Source of the DNA: Alistipes sp.
Lineage (GTDB): Bacteria; Bacteroidota; Bacteroidia; Bacteroidales; Rikenellaceae
Assembly (NCBI GenBank): GCA_017437045.1
Contig: JAFSBY010000028.1
Location: 1 to 64,000, forward strand
Direction of reading: 5' to 3'
Length of the DNA: 64,000 nt
Shown here piece by piece: positions 24,360-33,074 of this stretch. The translations under genes and the position numbers were made by a program. A model generated the notes under the pieces. The model was not told the DNA's origin and ran no database searches. It saw nothing but the letters and a program-made list of their open reading frames with translations. Numbering within the stretch: position 1 is the stretch's first letter; each line of letters starts with the position of its first letter.

Positions 24360-26012
24360 TTACAACTCCTCATCCTCGGCCTTGCGGAATAACTCCTCGA
24401 CCTTGCCCAGGATGCCCCCGAAGAATCCGGGCGAATCGCTCTTTTGCTCCTGCTTTTCGCGGGCACGACGCTCCTTCTCCTCCTGTTTCTCACGCGCACG
24501 ACGCTCCTTCTCCTCTTGTTTCTCACGAGCACGGCGCTCCTTCTCCTCTTGCTTCAGACGAAGAGCACGCTCACGCGGCGACTCCTCCTCCTCGATCTCC
24601 TCCTCGTCGGGGACGACCGGCGGCTCGTTCACGATCTCATCCTCCTCGCTCGTCACCGACGGATGCTCTACCGACGTCGAGCCCGATTGCTGCGGCGGCT
24701 CGGGCGTAGCGCCCTGCTCTTGTACCGAAGTGGCCGGCTTTTCCGACTCGGGCTGCGCCTTCGGCGGCTCAGGTTGTACCGGCTGCTCCGGCTGTACCGG
24801 CTGCTCCGGCACCACAACCGGCTTGGGAGGCAAGGCCACATAGGCCGTACCCTTATGGCTACGCGCCGAGGCGTTCACCAACAGACCGGCAATCGTAGCA
24901 TAGGCCGGATCTGCCAGCTGATCGAGTGACTCGGGCGTAAGACCCGACTCGGGGACAGCGACGCGCACCTCCATCTTGGTTACCTGACGGAAGAGATCCT
25001 CCACATCCGTCAGATTGGCCGAGCCGCCCGTCAGCACAATGCCATAATTGAGGCGATCGGCATAGCCCGAGATCTCCAGCTCCTCCATGACATACTCGAT
25101 AATGTCGAGCATGCGCGACTCGATGGCCGTAGCCAAGTTGCGTTGCAGAATATCGAGCGTCTCGCGCTGCGTGCGACCCGTCACACGCACCACCTTCTCC
25201 TCGCCGACACGCGAAGCGACAGCCGAGCCATATTTCTGCTTCAGGCTCTCCACATAACGCTCCGGCACACCCAGCGCACGGATATCTTTGTTGATGGCGT
25301 TCGCACCCATCGGGATCGAGGCCACGTAACGCACCACCTTGCGGAAATAGACCGTCACGTCGGTTACCTCGCCACCGATATCGACCACAGCAACGCCCTC
25401 CTCCTTCTCATCCTCGTTCAGGACCACCTCGGGCAACGCCAGGGTGTTCGGCAACACCTCGGCTAACTCCACACCGGCACGGCGGAAGGCCAGCCCGATA
25501 CGCTCCATCGGGGTCTTGGCACACAAGACATAGTTGAAGGTCGAGGAGAGCTTATTGCCGAACGATCCGTTCGGATGCTGCACCTCTTTCTTGTTGTCGA
25601 TCAGATAATGCTGCGGGATATACTCCATGATCACCTCCTTCTCGGGGGCTTGCAGGTTGCGCATGCGATCAAACAGATTCTTCACATCCTGATCGCTCAC
25701 GCCTGTCTCGGGTTTCGAGACAAAGACATAGTCCGAATGGCGCGCACAACGCACAAACTCGCCCGAGACACCGGCATAGGCCTCCGTAATACGGATATTG
25801 GCCTGCTCACCCGCCTCCTCAAAGGCTGCGATAACGGCCTCGCCCACCTGCTGGATATTCTCGATCTGTCCGGCTACCACATCGCCCACCTTGAGTGGTT
25901 TCGACACCAAGCCTCGCAACGCCAGCGACCCGTCGTCGAAACGCTCGGCAACGGCAACTACCACGTTCGACGAGCCCAAATCGACGGCTGAAATATAACA
26001 CTTTCTCTCCAC
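24360..26012 (-). CDS. ftsA: Cell division protein FtsA with extended charged tail
   Basis: 550 residues, longer than the usual 400-450. An actin/Hsp70-like ATPase core covers about residues 1-385 (AVDLGSSNVVVAVAE, VVDIGGEVTDVTVYF, GIVLTGGSANLTDVEDLF). It is followed by a Pro/Glu-rich linker (PEQPVQPEQPVQPEPP), an acidic stretch, three 11-residue KQEEKERRARE repeats and a terminal amphipathic helix (GFFGGILGKVEELFRKAED) that would anchor it to the membrane. It tethers FtsZ to the membrane. The start is a GTG at 26010-26012; no ATG is nearby. Confidence 0.96.
   Translation of the reverse strand: MERKCYISAVDLGSSNVVVAVAERFDDGSLALRGLVSKPLKVGDVVAGQIENIQQVGEAVIAAFEEAGEQANIRITEAYAGVSGEFVRCARHSDYVFVSKPETGVSDQDVKNLFDRMRNLQAPEKEVIMEYIPQHYLIDNKKEVQHPNGSFGNKLSSTFNYVLCAKTPMERIGLAFRRAGVELAEVLPNTLALPEVVLNEDEKEEGVAVVDIGGEVTDVTVYFRKVVRYVASIPMGANAINKDIRALGVPERYVESLKQKYGSAVASRVGEEKVVRVTGRTQRETLDILQRNLATAIESRMLDIIEYVMEELEISGYADRLNYGIVLTGGSANLTDVEDLFRQVTKMEVRVAVPESGLTPESLDQLADPAYATIAGLLVNASARSHKGTAYVALPPKPVVVPEQPVQPEQPVQPEPPKAQPESEKPATSVQEQGATPEPPQQSGSTSVEHPSVTSEEDEIVNEPPVVPDEEEIEEEESPRERALRLKQEEKERRAREKQEEKERRAREKQEEKERRAREKQEQKSDSPGFFGGILGKVEELFRKAEDEEL
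24451..24549 (-). repeat. Three tandem 33-base repeats within ftsA
   Basis: Three near-identical 33-base units (24451-24483, 24484-24516, 24517-24549) encode the 11-residue repeat rich in Glu, Lys and Arg in the FtsA tail. They are probably prone to copy-number change by slippage. Confidence 0.85.
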
Positions 26013-26061
26013 AGTTCTATTGGTATTTACTTATTTTTCAATTCCTAACAACCCGCTCCCC

Positions 26062-27168
26062 CTATCGACATACCACGCGATCCGAATAGCGGACATCTAC
26101 CTCACGAAAACGCTCCCACCCCACGTGTGGCAACCCTCGTTCATAGAAACGATCCAATTTGCGAAACTTCTCCTCCACCTCCTCGAGGCGGCCAAACTGA
26201 ATCGTAAAAGGGCCGCTTCGCGGGACAAGCGCGATATTCAATGCACCGCTCGAGGCGGTCGTAGCAATGATTTGCACTACCTCCTCGCTCCAAAAATCGG
26301 TCGTCTCAAGTTGTTCTACAAAGGTAAGAAGTTTCACGAAATCTTCGTAGTTTTTTTGCAACTTTTTTTGCTCGCGACGCAAAGACTCCTGCCGAGCCGA
26401 CAAACGATCGACCTCCTCCCCGCTGCGGCGGGCCAAATAGCGGTATTTTCGGACCGAATCGGCCTGCTGCCGATCGAAGGCCTCCTTCCGCAGGGCATAC
26501 TCTTCGTCGGTCTCAAAGCCCAACCAATGCAACGGATGGCGATCCAGCCGTCGATAGCGTTCCCGCCGCACCTTGAGCAGGTGGTGTCGCTGCGCCGCCA
26601 TGAAGGGATATTTCAGCCGCTCTAACCCCAGAATCGTCGTGTCGCGCAGCCACAACGCATGTTCTACCCACGCAGCGACCGAGCCCGTATAGTCTCGCGG
26701 AACGGGCAGACGATACGATCCCGTCACCACCGGCACATAGCGAGACGAACGCGGAGGAGTCGCAAAGAGGTACCCTTCGCGGGTCACATAACCGTCACGG
26801 CTATCCAACCGCAGGCGCAGCACCGGTTCCCGTTGCGCGATCGCAATACACAACCGCCCCCGATCATCGACCGAGGCATCAACCCGCTCGACAAAGCCAT
26901 TGCGGGCGATCAGCTGCTCGATACCCACCAGATCGACCGAATCAATCGGCTCCCCTAACGTCGAGATTCGTTGCTTGGCCAACGCCTGAACAACCTGTTC
27001 CGAGCCGATCAGCGACCCGTGTGCGGTGCTGTCGGCAATGACAATTTCAAGCTGCTCGACGCGCATCCGGCTACGCAGTCGCTGCGATCGCAAAATCGCC
27101 AGCGCGCAATAGCCCGCCACGACGCACCAAAGCGCACCAAAAAACAGGTATCGTTGCCACCGAGCCAT
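26062..27168 (-). CDS. ftsQ: Cell division protein FtsQ with coiled-coil insertion
   Basis: 368 residues. One N-terminal membrane helix (YLFFGALWCVVAGYCALAIL), a POTRA-like segment (about 38-112: VEQLEIVIADS to IAIAQREPVLRL) and the FtsQ beta domain (GYVTREGYLFATPP, YVPVVTGSY, then FVKLLTFVEQLETTDFW, FTIQFGRLEEVEEKFRKLDRFYERGL). Between about residues 185 and 275 lies an Arg/Glu/Gln-rich, probably coiled-coil insertion. That is unusual because FtsQ is normally about 250-290 residues. It links FtsL/B to the divisome. The order is murC-ftsQ-ftsA. Confidence 0.9.
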   Translation of the reverse strand: MARWQRYLFFGALWCVVAGYCALAILRSQRLRSRMRVEQLEIVIADSTAHGSLIGSEQVVQALAKQRISTLGEPIDSVDLVGIEQLIARNGFVERVDASVDDRGRLCIAIAQREPVLRLRLDSRDGYVTREGYLFATPPRSSRYVPVVTGSYRLPVPRDYTGSVAAWVEHALWLRDTTILGLERLKYPFMAAQRHHLLKVRRERYRRLDRHPLHWLGFETDEEYALRKEAFDRQQADSVRKYRYLARRSGEEVDRLSARQESLRREQKKLQKNYEDFVKLLTFVEQLETTDFWSEEVVQIIATTASSGALNIALVPRSGPFTIQFGRLEEVEEKFRKLDRFYERGLPHVGWERFREVDVRYSDRVVCR

Positions 27169-27177
27169 CGTTGTCGC

Positions 27178-28575
27178 CTACGCCTCTGTTAGGTTCGACA
27201 CTTTACGACGCAAGACCTCGGCCACCGCCTCGCAACAGGCATCAATATTGCCCGCGCCAAACGTGATGACCACATCGGTCGGTTGCTGGGCCAACTGGTC
27301 TGCCAACTCCTCCCGTGCAACGATCCGACAAGGGACCGTGACCCGCTCGGCAATGATCTCCGATCGAATGCCCTCGATCGGCTCCTCGCGCGCCGGATAG
27401 ATCGGCAGCAGAATCACCTCGTCGGCCTCCGAGAGTGCCTCGGCAAACTCCGCATAGAGGTCCCGCGTGCGGGTATAGAGGTGCGGCTGGAAGATAGCCG
27501 TCACCCGACGTTCGGGGAACATGCGGCAGACCGAAGTCAGTGCCGCAGCCAACTCACGCGGATGGTGGGCATAGTCGTCCATATAGACCTGCTCGGGCGT
27601 GTTCAGATAGAACTCAAATCGACGTTTTACCCCCGAGAAGGTGGCCAGCGCCTCCCGCAGCAACGCCTCGTCCAGCGCAACACCATCCTTTTGGGCGGCA
27701 CACCATACCAGGGCCGTAGCCGCAACGGCATTTTCGATATTGACCCAGCCCGGAATGCCGAGTGTACAATCCGTCACCACACGATCGGGCATCACTAGAT
27801 CGAAGCGATAATGGCCACCCTGCTGCAAGCGAATCTGCGTAGCATAAAAGTCGCACGGCGTATCGTAGGCATAGCGATAGGTTGCAATTTGCTCGTTGCA
27901 GATCGCCACATCGACCCCCGATTTGATCACCAGCGCACCACCCGGCTTGATACGATCGACAAACTGCGAGAAGGCCTCCTTGACCTTTTCGTGAGTGCCG
28001 TAGATGTCGAGGTGGTCGGCATCGGCCGAGGTAATCACCGCCACATCGGGCGACAGGCGCAAAAACGAGCGGTCGAACTCATCGGCCTCCACAGCCAATC
28101 GCGCCCCTTCGCCCAACACCAAATTGCCGTTGAAATTCTTCGAGATACCCCCCAGGAAGGCCGATCCTCCTCCGGTCACAACACGATTGAGCCAAGCCAC
28201 CATCGTCGAAGTGGTGGTCTTACCGTGGGTGCCCGCTACGGCCATCACATAGCGACCCTCGGAGAGGTGGCCCAGCATCTGCGAACGTTTCTCGATCGTA
28301 AATCCGGCCTCGACAAAGTAGCGATATTCGGCATGATCGGTCGGCACGGCCGGCGTATAGACCACGATCGTGGTTGCCGGATCGCGCATCGCCTCGGGGA
28401 TCAAGGCTACCCCCTCTTCGTAGTGAATTTCAGCCCCCTCGCGCTCCAATTCGGCGGTCAGGTGGGTCGGCGTGCGGTCATAACCCGCAACGCGGCATCC
28501 TGCATGCAGAAAATAGCGCGCCAAGGCACTCATACCGATGCCTCCAATACCCAAAAAATAGTAATTCTTCTTCAT
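27178..28575 (-). CDS. murC: UDP-N-acetylmuramate--L-alanine ligase MurC
   Basis: 465 residues: N-terminal UDP-binding GIGGIGMSALARYFLHAGCRVAGYD, the ATP loop VAGTHGKTTTSTMVAWL, EADEFDRSFLRLSPDVAVITSADADHLDIYG, and the C-terminal DDYAHHPRELAAAL. It adds L-alanine to UDP-MurNAc, the first cytoplasmic step of stem peptide synthesis. It lies 13 bases after murG and 9 bases before ftsQ. Confidence 0.97.
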   Translation of the reverse strand: MKKNYYFLGIGGIGMSALARYFLHAGCRVAGYDRTPTHLTAELEREGAEIHYEEGVALIPEAMRDPATTIVVYTPAVPTDHAEYRYFVEAGFTIEKRSQMLGHLSEGRYVMAVAGTHGKTTTSTMVAWLNRVVTGGGSAFLGGISKNFNGNLVLGEGARLAVEADEFDRSFLRLSPDVAVITSADADHLDIYGTHEKVKEAFSQFVDRIKPGGALVIKSGVDVAICNEQIATYRYAYDTPCDFYATQIRLQQGGHYRFDLVMPDRVVTDCTLGIPGWVNIENAVAATALVWCAAQKDGVALDEALLREALATFSGVKRRFEFYLNTPEQVYMDDYAHHPRELAAALTSVCRMFPERRVTAIFQPHLYTRTRDLYAEFAEALSEADEVILLPIYPAREEPIEGIRSEIIAERVTVPCRIVAREELADQLAQQPTDVVITFGAGNIDACCEAVAEVLRRKVSNLTEA

Positions 28576-28588
28576 CGCAACAACCTCA

Positions 28589-29695
28589 TTAGAGGAGTTT
28601 TAAGATCTCATCGACAATATCTTCAGCAGCCTGAGGACGTGCCAGCGCAGCCAACGCCGTACGCATCGACTGCAAGCGCTCCTCATCGGCCAACAGAGCC
28701 AACGCCTTCGGTACCGCCTCGCTGCAACAAGCTGCATCGGTCACCAGCTCGGCTGCCCCCTTATTGGCCAACGCGCGGGCATTCATCGTCTGATGATCCT
28801 CGGCCACGTTGGGCGACGGGACAAACAGCACCGGCTTAGCCACGAGGCACAACTCCGAGACCGTACCTGCACCACTGCGCGAGATGACCAGATCGGCTGC
28901 AGCGTAGGCCAGGTCCATCCGATCGATGAAGGCTCCCTGCCAGATATGTTTCGTCGGGTGCTCGGCCAAGAAGGCCTGCATCTCCGGCTCATAATATTTT
29001 CCCGTCTGCCAAATCACCTGCACGGGGGCCTCGCCATCGAGCTGCTCGATCCACCGCTTCATCATCTCGTTCAGCGTACGCGTACCGAGCGACCCGCCCA
29101 CCACCAGCAGTGTCTTGCGCTCGGCCGTAAAGCCATAGTGGGCCAGAGCCTCTGTCCGATCGGCTCCCGCCTGCGAGAAATTACCACGCAACGGATTGCC
29201 GGTCAGGCGAATACGATCGGCAGGAAAGAATCGCTCCATGCCCTCATAGGCCGTGCAGATCGTCCGAGCCCGCTTGGCCAGGATCTTGTTCGTCAGGCCG
29301 GCATAGGAGTTTTGCTCCTGGATCAGCGTCGGCACCTTCAGCCGTTGTGCCGCCCACAAAACCGGTGCGCTGGCATAGCCGCCAAAACCCACCACCAGAT
29401 CAGCCCCGAAGGAGCGGATCGTCTGTTTGGCGCGACGGATGCTCTTCCACACCTTGAAGGGCACGAGCAGGTTGCGCCAATCGAGCCGACGTTGCAGACC
29501 GGCAATCGGAAGGCCTACGATGCGATATCCCAACGCCGGCACCTTCTCCATCTCCATCTTGCCCTCGGCGCCCACAAAGAGCAACTCCACGCGATCACCT
29601 AAGCGACGTTTCAACGCCTCGGCCACCGCTACGGCCGGGTAGATATGGCCACCCGTACCGCCTCCCGATAGGATAATTTTATACGGTTTGTTCAT
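28589..29695 (-). CDS. murG: UDP-GlcNAc:lipid I N-acetylglucosamine transferase MurG
   Basis: 368 residues with the GT28 hallmarks: SGGGTGGHIYPAVAVAEAL at the N-terminus, VVGFGGYASAPVLWAAQ, TLIQEQNSYAGLTNK, VVGGSLGTRTLNEMM and the UDP-GlcNAc loop SRSGAGTVSELCLVAKPVLFVPSPNVAEDHQT. It makes lipid II at the cytoplasmic membrane face. ftsW and murD, which normally precede murG in Bacteroidota, are absent; the comM-like gene lies upstream instead, 74 bases away. Confidence 0.97.
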   Translation of the reverse strand: MNKPYKIILSGGGTGGHIYPAVAVAEALKRRLGDRVELLFVGAEGKMEMEKVPALGYRIVGLPIAGLQRRLDWRNLLVPFKVWKSIRRAKQTIRSFGADLVVGFGGYASAPVLWAAQRLKVPTLIQEQNSYAGLTNKILAKRARTICTAYEGMERFFPADRIRLTGNPLRGNFSQAGADRTEALAHYGFTAERKTLLVVGGSLGTRTLNEMMKRWIEQLDGEAPVQVIWQTGKYYEPEMQAFLAEHPTKHIWQGAFIDRMDLAYAAADLVISRSGAGTVSELCLVAKPVLFVPSPNVAEDHQTMNARALANKGAAELVTDAACCSEAVPKALALLADEERLQSMRTALAALARPQAAEDIVDEILKLL

Positions 29696-29769
29696 CGTTT
29701 TCTTTATTTGTAATCACGGATTTCCTCCTAAACCCGCATGCGTTTGTGTGCTAAATTTCACGTAGTTAA

Positions 29770-31308
29770 TTACCGACCCCAATTCTCTCGATCGAGCGAC
29801 CGATAACCGATCGCCTCGGCGATGTGAGCTGCCGTAATATCGGCTACGCCCTCCAAATCGGCAATCGTGCGAGCCACCTTCAAAATGCGGTCGTAGGCGC
29901 GTGCCGAAAGCGATAGTTGCTCCATAGCACGGCGCAACAGCCGCGTCGAGGCAGCATCCAATTGGCAATAGTCGCGCAACATGGCTGTGTTCATCCGCGC
30001 ATTGGTATAGACCCCTTCGATCCCACGGAACCGATCACGCTGGATGGCACGCGCTCGCGCTACACGCTCCCGAATCGAAGCACTCGACTCCCCCTCGGCT
30101 GCCGCATGCAACTCTTGCGGCTCGACCGGAGTCACTTCGATGTGCATGTCGATGCGATCCATCAGCGGGCCGGAGATCCGTCCCATATAGCGATGCACGG
30201 CACTGGGCGAGCAGGCACACTCCTTCGAGGGGTGGTTGTAATAGCCACAGGGGCAGGGATTCATCGCAGCCACCAACGTAAAGTTAGCCGGATAACGCAC
30301 ACTATAGCGGGCACGCGAGACGACAATCTCCCGATCTTCGAGCGGCTGGCGCAGCACCTCCAACACCGAACGGCCAAACTCGGGCAACTCGTCGAGAAAC
30401 AAGACGCCGTTGTGGGCCAACGAGACCTCTCCCGGGTGGGGCGTCTGCCCTCCGCCAATGAGCGAGACGGGCGAAGCCGTATGGTGCGGAGCACGGAACG
30501 GGCGATAGCTCATCAACCCCTCGAAGCGTTGCAAGCCGGCCACGGAGTGGATCTTGGTGGTCTCCAACGCCTCGTCGGTGGTCAGCAGGGGCAGAATCGT
30601 CGGCAGGCGACGCGCCAACATCGTCTTTCCCGAGCCGGGCGAGCCGATCATCAGCACATTGTGACCACCCGCCGCAGCAATCTCCAGCGCACGTTTTACG
30701 TGACTTTGCCCCTTCACATCGCGAAAATCCTCCGCATAACGACCCTCCTCACGCAGCTCCACCGTAGGCTCTACGGTGTGAGTGGGGGCGATCTGCGCAT
30801 CACCATTCAGGTAGTCGATCACCTGGCGCAACTGCTGCACACCGATCACCTCCAGACCATCGACCACAGCCGCCTCGGCCGCATTGTCGATCGGAAGAAT
30901 CAGCCGCTTCAGCCCCGCCTGACGCGCTGCAATGGCCAACGAAAGCACCCCGCGTACCGGCATCACCGATCCGTCGAGCGAAAGCTCTCCGGCGACCATC
31001 GTCTCGGCCAACAGATCGCCCTCAATACGCTCCATGGCGGCCAAAATACCTACGGCAATCGGCAGGTCGAACGACGCGCCCTCTTTACGCAGGTCGGCCG
31101 GAGCCAGATTGACCACCACCTTGCGCCCCGACATCTTCTCGCCCGAGTTCTCAAAGGCCGAGCGGATGCGTTGTTCGCTCTCCTTGACGGCATTATCGGG
31201 CAGACCGACCAGGAAGAGGCCCAGGCCTCCTCCGGTGATATTGACCTCGACGGTCACATGCACGGCATCAATGCCGGCCAACGCAGCGGTATGTATGCGG
31301 ACAAACAT
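29770..31308 (-). CDS. comM: YifB/ComM family Mg-chelatase-like AAA+ ATPase
   Basis: 512 residues: an N-terminal Lon-protease-like domain (about 20-165), then an AAA+ Mg-chelatase core with Walker A GSPGSGKTMLARRLP, Walker B GVLFLDELPEFGRSVLEVLRQPLEDREIVVSRA and a zinc-like CPCGYYNHPSKECAC segment, and a C-terminal Mg_chelatase_C domain ending in AIGYRSLDRENWGR. ComM acts as a hexameric helicase that extends heteroduplex DNA during natural transformation. In non-competent bacteria the role is unclear. It is placed between dnaB and murG. Confidence 0.93.
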   Translation of the reverse strand: MFVRIHTAALAGIDAVHVTVEVNITGGGLGLFLVGLPDNAVKESEQRIRSAFENSGEKMSGRKVVVNLAPADLRKEGASFDLPIAVGILAAMERIEGDLLAETMVAGELSLDGSVMPVRGVLSLAIAARQAGLKRLILPIDNAAEAAVVDGLEVIGVQQLRQVIDYLNGDAQIAPTHTVEPTVELREEGRYAEDFRDVKGQSHVKRALEIAAAGGHNVLMIGSPGSGKTMLARRLPTILPLLTTDEALETTKIHSVAGLQRFEGLMSYRPFRAPHHTASPVSLIGGGQTPHPGEVSLAHNGVLFLDELPEFGRSVLEVLRQPLEDREIVVSRARYSVRYPANFTLVAAMNPCPCGYYNHPSKECACSPSAVHRYMGRISGPLMDRIDMHIEVTPVEPQELHAAAEGESSASIRERVARARAIQRDRFRGIEGVYTNARMNTAMLRDYCQLDAASTRLLRRAMEQLSLSARAYDRILKVARTIADLEGVADITAAHIAEAIGYRSLDRENWGR

Positions 31309-31316
31309 AAGCTCGG

Positions 31317-32894
31317 TTAGAAAGGTGCCTCGTCATTCAAATTCACGGGCTTCATCGAGACCCCTTGCGGTGGCAGGCCAAACTCATCGCCTCCCGTGAC
31401 AGCTCCCAAGCCGCCCGAAGCACCGCCACTCATGCTGCTCGCGTAATCGTCATAGGCCTGCGACGGAGCCCCTCCCTGTGCCGGAAGAGCCGCATCATCG
31501 ACATCCATAAAGCGGGTCTGCTCCTTCACGAAGCGCAGGTTCACGTCGCAAACCGCACCGTTACGGTGCTTGGCCAGGATAAACTCGGCCATGCCCGCAG
31601 TCGGAGCACCATTCTCGTCGGTGTGAATACCATAATACTCCGGACGGTGGATGAAGGCCACGATATCGGCATCCTGCTCGATGGCTCCCGACTCACGCAG
31701 GTCGGAGAGTTGCGGACGTTTCGATCCGCCACGCATCTCGGTCTGACGGCTGAGCTGCGACAGGGCAATGATCGGCACATTGAGCTCCTTGGCGATACCC
31801 TTCAGCGTACGCGAGATGAAGGCCACCTCCTGCTCGCGGTTACCATTCTTGGTCTCGCTGTTGCCGGTCATCAGCTGCAAGTAGTCGATGATGATGATCT
31901 GAATATCGTGGTGAGTCTTCAGACGGCGAGCCTTCGAGCGGAACTCAAAGACCGAAAGACCCGGCGTGTCGTCGATGTAGAGCGGTGCCGTCGAGAGGGG
32001 CTTGGTGGCCGACTCCAAATGTCGCCACTGCTCGGGCGAGAGGCGGCCCGACTTCAGGTCATTACCCGCCAGACCCGTCTCGGCCACAATCAGACGCATC
32101 ATGAGCTGGACGGAGGACATCTCCAACGAGAAGAAGGCGACACCTTTGCCGTAATCGACAGCCATGTTGCGGGCCATCGAGAGCACAAAGGCGGTCTTAC
32201 CCATGGCCGGACGTGCCGCGATGATCACCAAATCCGAAAGCTGCCAACCCATCGTCACCCGGTCAATCGCCATGAAGCCCGACGGCACGCCGTTGATCGA
32301 CGAGTCGTTCTTCGAGGCCTCCTCGATCTGGCTGAGTGCACGCGCCAAGACATCCTTCGAGGATTGTACCGATCGCTTGACATGACCCTCCGAGACCTTG
32401 AAGATCTCGCCCTCGGCAAAGCCGATCAGATCGGTCACGTCGGTCGATTCGTCGTACGAACGACGCTGAATCTCGGTAGCCGAGCGGATCAACTCACGCT
32501 GGACATATTTCTGGGCTACGATCTTGGCATGGAACTCGACATTGGCGGCCGAACCGACCTTCTGGGTCAGCTGGGCCAGATAGGCAGCTCCGCCCACCTT
32601 CGTCAGCTCCTTCTTGACCTTCAATCGCTCGGAAACCGTATAGAGGTCGATCGGCTTCAACTCGATCGAAAGCTCCTGAATCGCACGGTAGATCAGCTGG
32701 TGCTGTTCGCTGTAAAAAGACTCCTCTTTCAGATACTCCTGGACGGCGATCACGCTATCCTGCTCAAGCATCAAGGCACCCAGCACCGCCTCCTCAAGCT
32801 CGACAGCCTGCGGGGGTACCGTACCAATTGCATCGGTCATCGCCTGAAAAGCCTCCCGATTGCGGGAGTAGGGGGTATTATACTCTTTTGCCAT
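31317..32894 (-). CDS. dnaB: Replicative DNA helicase DnaB
   Basis: 525 residues: an N-terminal helical domain (PPQAVELEEAVLGALMLEQDSV), a linker, and a RecA-type motor with Walker A in ARPAMGKTAFVLSMARNMA, FSLEMSSVQLMMRL, IIIDYLQLMTG and LSQLSRQTEMRGGSKRPQLSDLRESGAIEQDAD. No intein is present. The last 50 or so residues are Gly/Ser-rich and low-complexity. It unwinds DNA ahead of the replication fork. It is driven by a full consensus promoter at 32924-32954. Confidence 0.98.
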   Translation of the reverse strand: MAKEYNTPYSRNREAFQAMTDAIGTVPPQAVELEEAVLGALMLEQDSVIAVQEYLKEESFYSEQHQLIYRAIQELSIELKPIDLYTVSERLKVKKELTKVGGAAYLAQLTQKVGSAANVEFHAKIVAQKYVQRELIRSATEIQRRSYDESTDVTDLIGFAEGEIFKVSEGHVKRSVQSSKDVLARALSQIEEASKNDSSINGVPSGFMAIDRVTMGWQLSDLVIIAARPAMGKTAFVLSMARNMAVDYGKGVAFFSLEMSSVQLMMRLIVAETGLAGNDLKSGRLSPEQWRHLESATKPLSTAPLYIDDTPGLSVFEFRSKARRLKTHHDIQIIIIDYLQLMTGNSETKNGNREQEVAFISRTLKGIAKELNVPIIALSQLSRQTEMRGGSKRPQLSDLRESGAIEQDADIVAFIHRPEYYGIHTDENGAPTAGMAEFILAKHRNGAVCDVNLRFVKEQTRFMDVDDAALPAQGGAPSQAYDDYASSMSGGASGGLGAVTGGDEFGLPPQGVSMKPVNLNDEAPF

Positions 32895-32923
32895 GGGGTT
32901 GGGTTATCTACAAATTCAACCCT

Positions 32924-32954
32924 CAAAATTAGCAATTCGTTCCGATATATCAAA
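32924..32954 (-). promoter_or_regulatory. Promoter of dnaB and the downstream division genes
   Basis: On the reverse strand TTTG (32951-32954), exactly 19 bases, TAATTTTG (32924-32931). It is a full consensus match, lying 30 bases before the dnaB start. The -33 box coincides with the T-tract of the priA-comF terminator. Confidence 0.8.
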
Positions 32955-32973
32955 ACCGAACCTAAAGGTTCGG
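32951..32973 (-). terminator. Intrinsic terminator of the priA-comF transcript
   Basis: A 7-base perfect stem (CCGAACC 32956-32962, GGTTCGG 32967-32973) with a 4-base loop, followed on the reverse strand by TTTTG. It is short but GC-rich, and its T-tract is shared with the dnaB promoter. Confidence 0.6.
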
Positions 32974-33074
32974 TGTCAAAAAGTTTGTTGATAACAAATT
33001 GAAACCCCACAAAGGGGACAAATCGGCCGGATCTGCCTGTCGAAAAGTTGTTTGCAACTCGCACCGCCCCACCA

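Noticed and set aside
24451..24549. Possible CRISPR array (33-base repeats)
   Set aside because: The repeats are contiguous without spacers, in frame, and encode an 11-residue protein repeat in FtsA.
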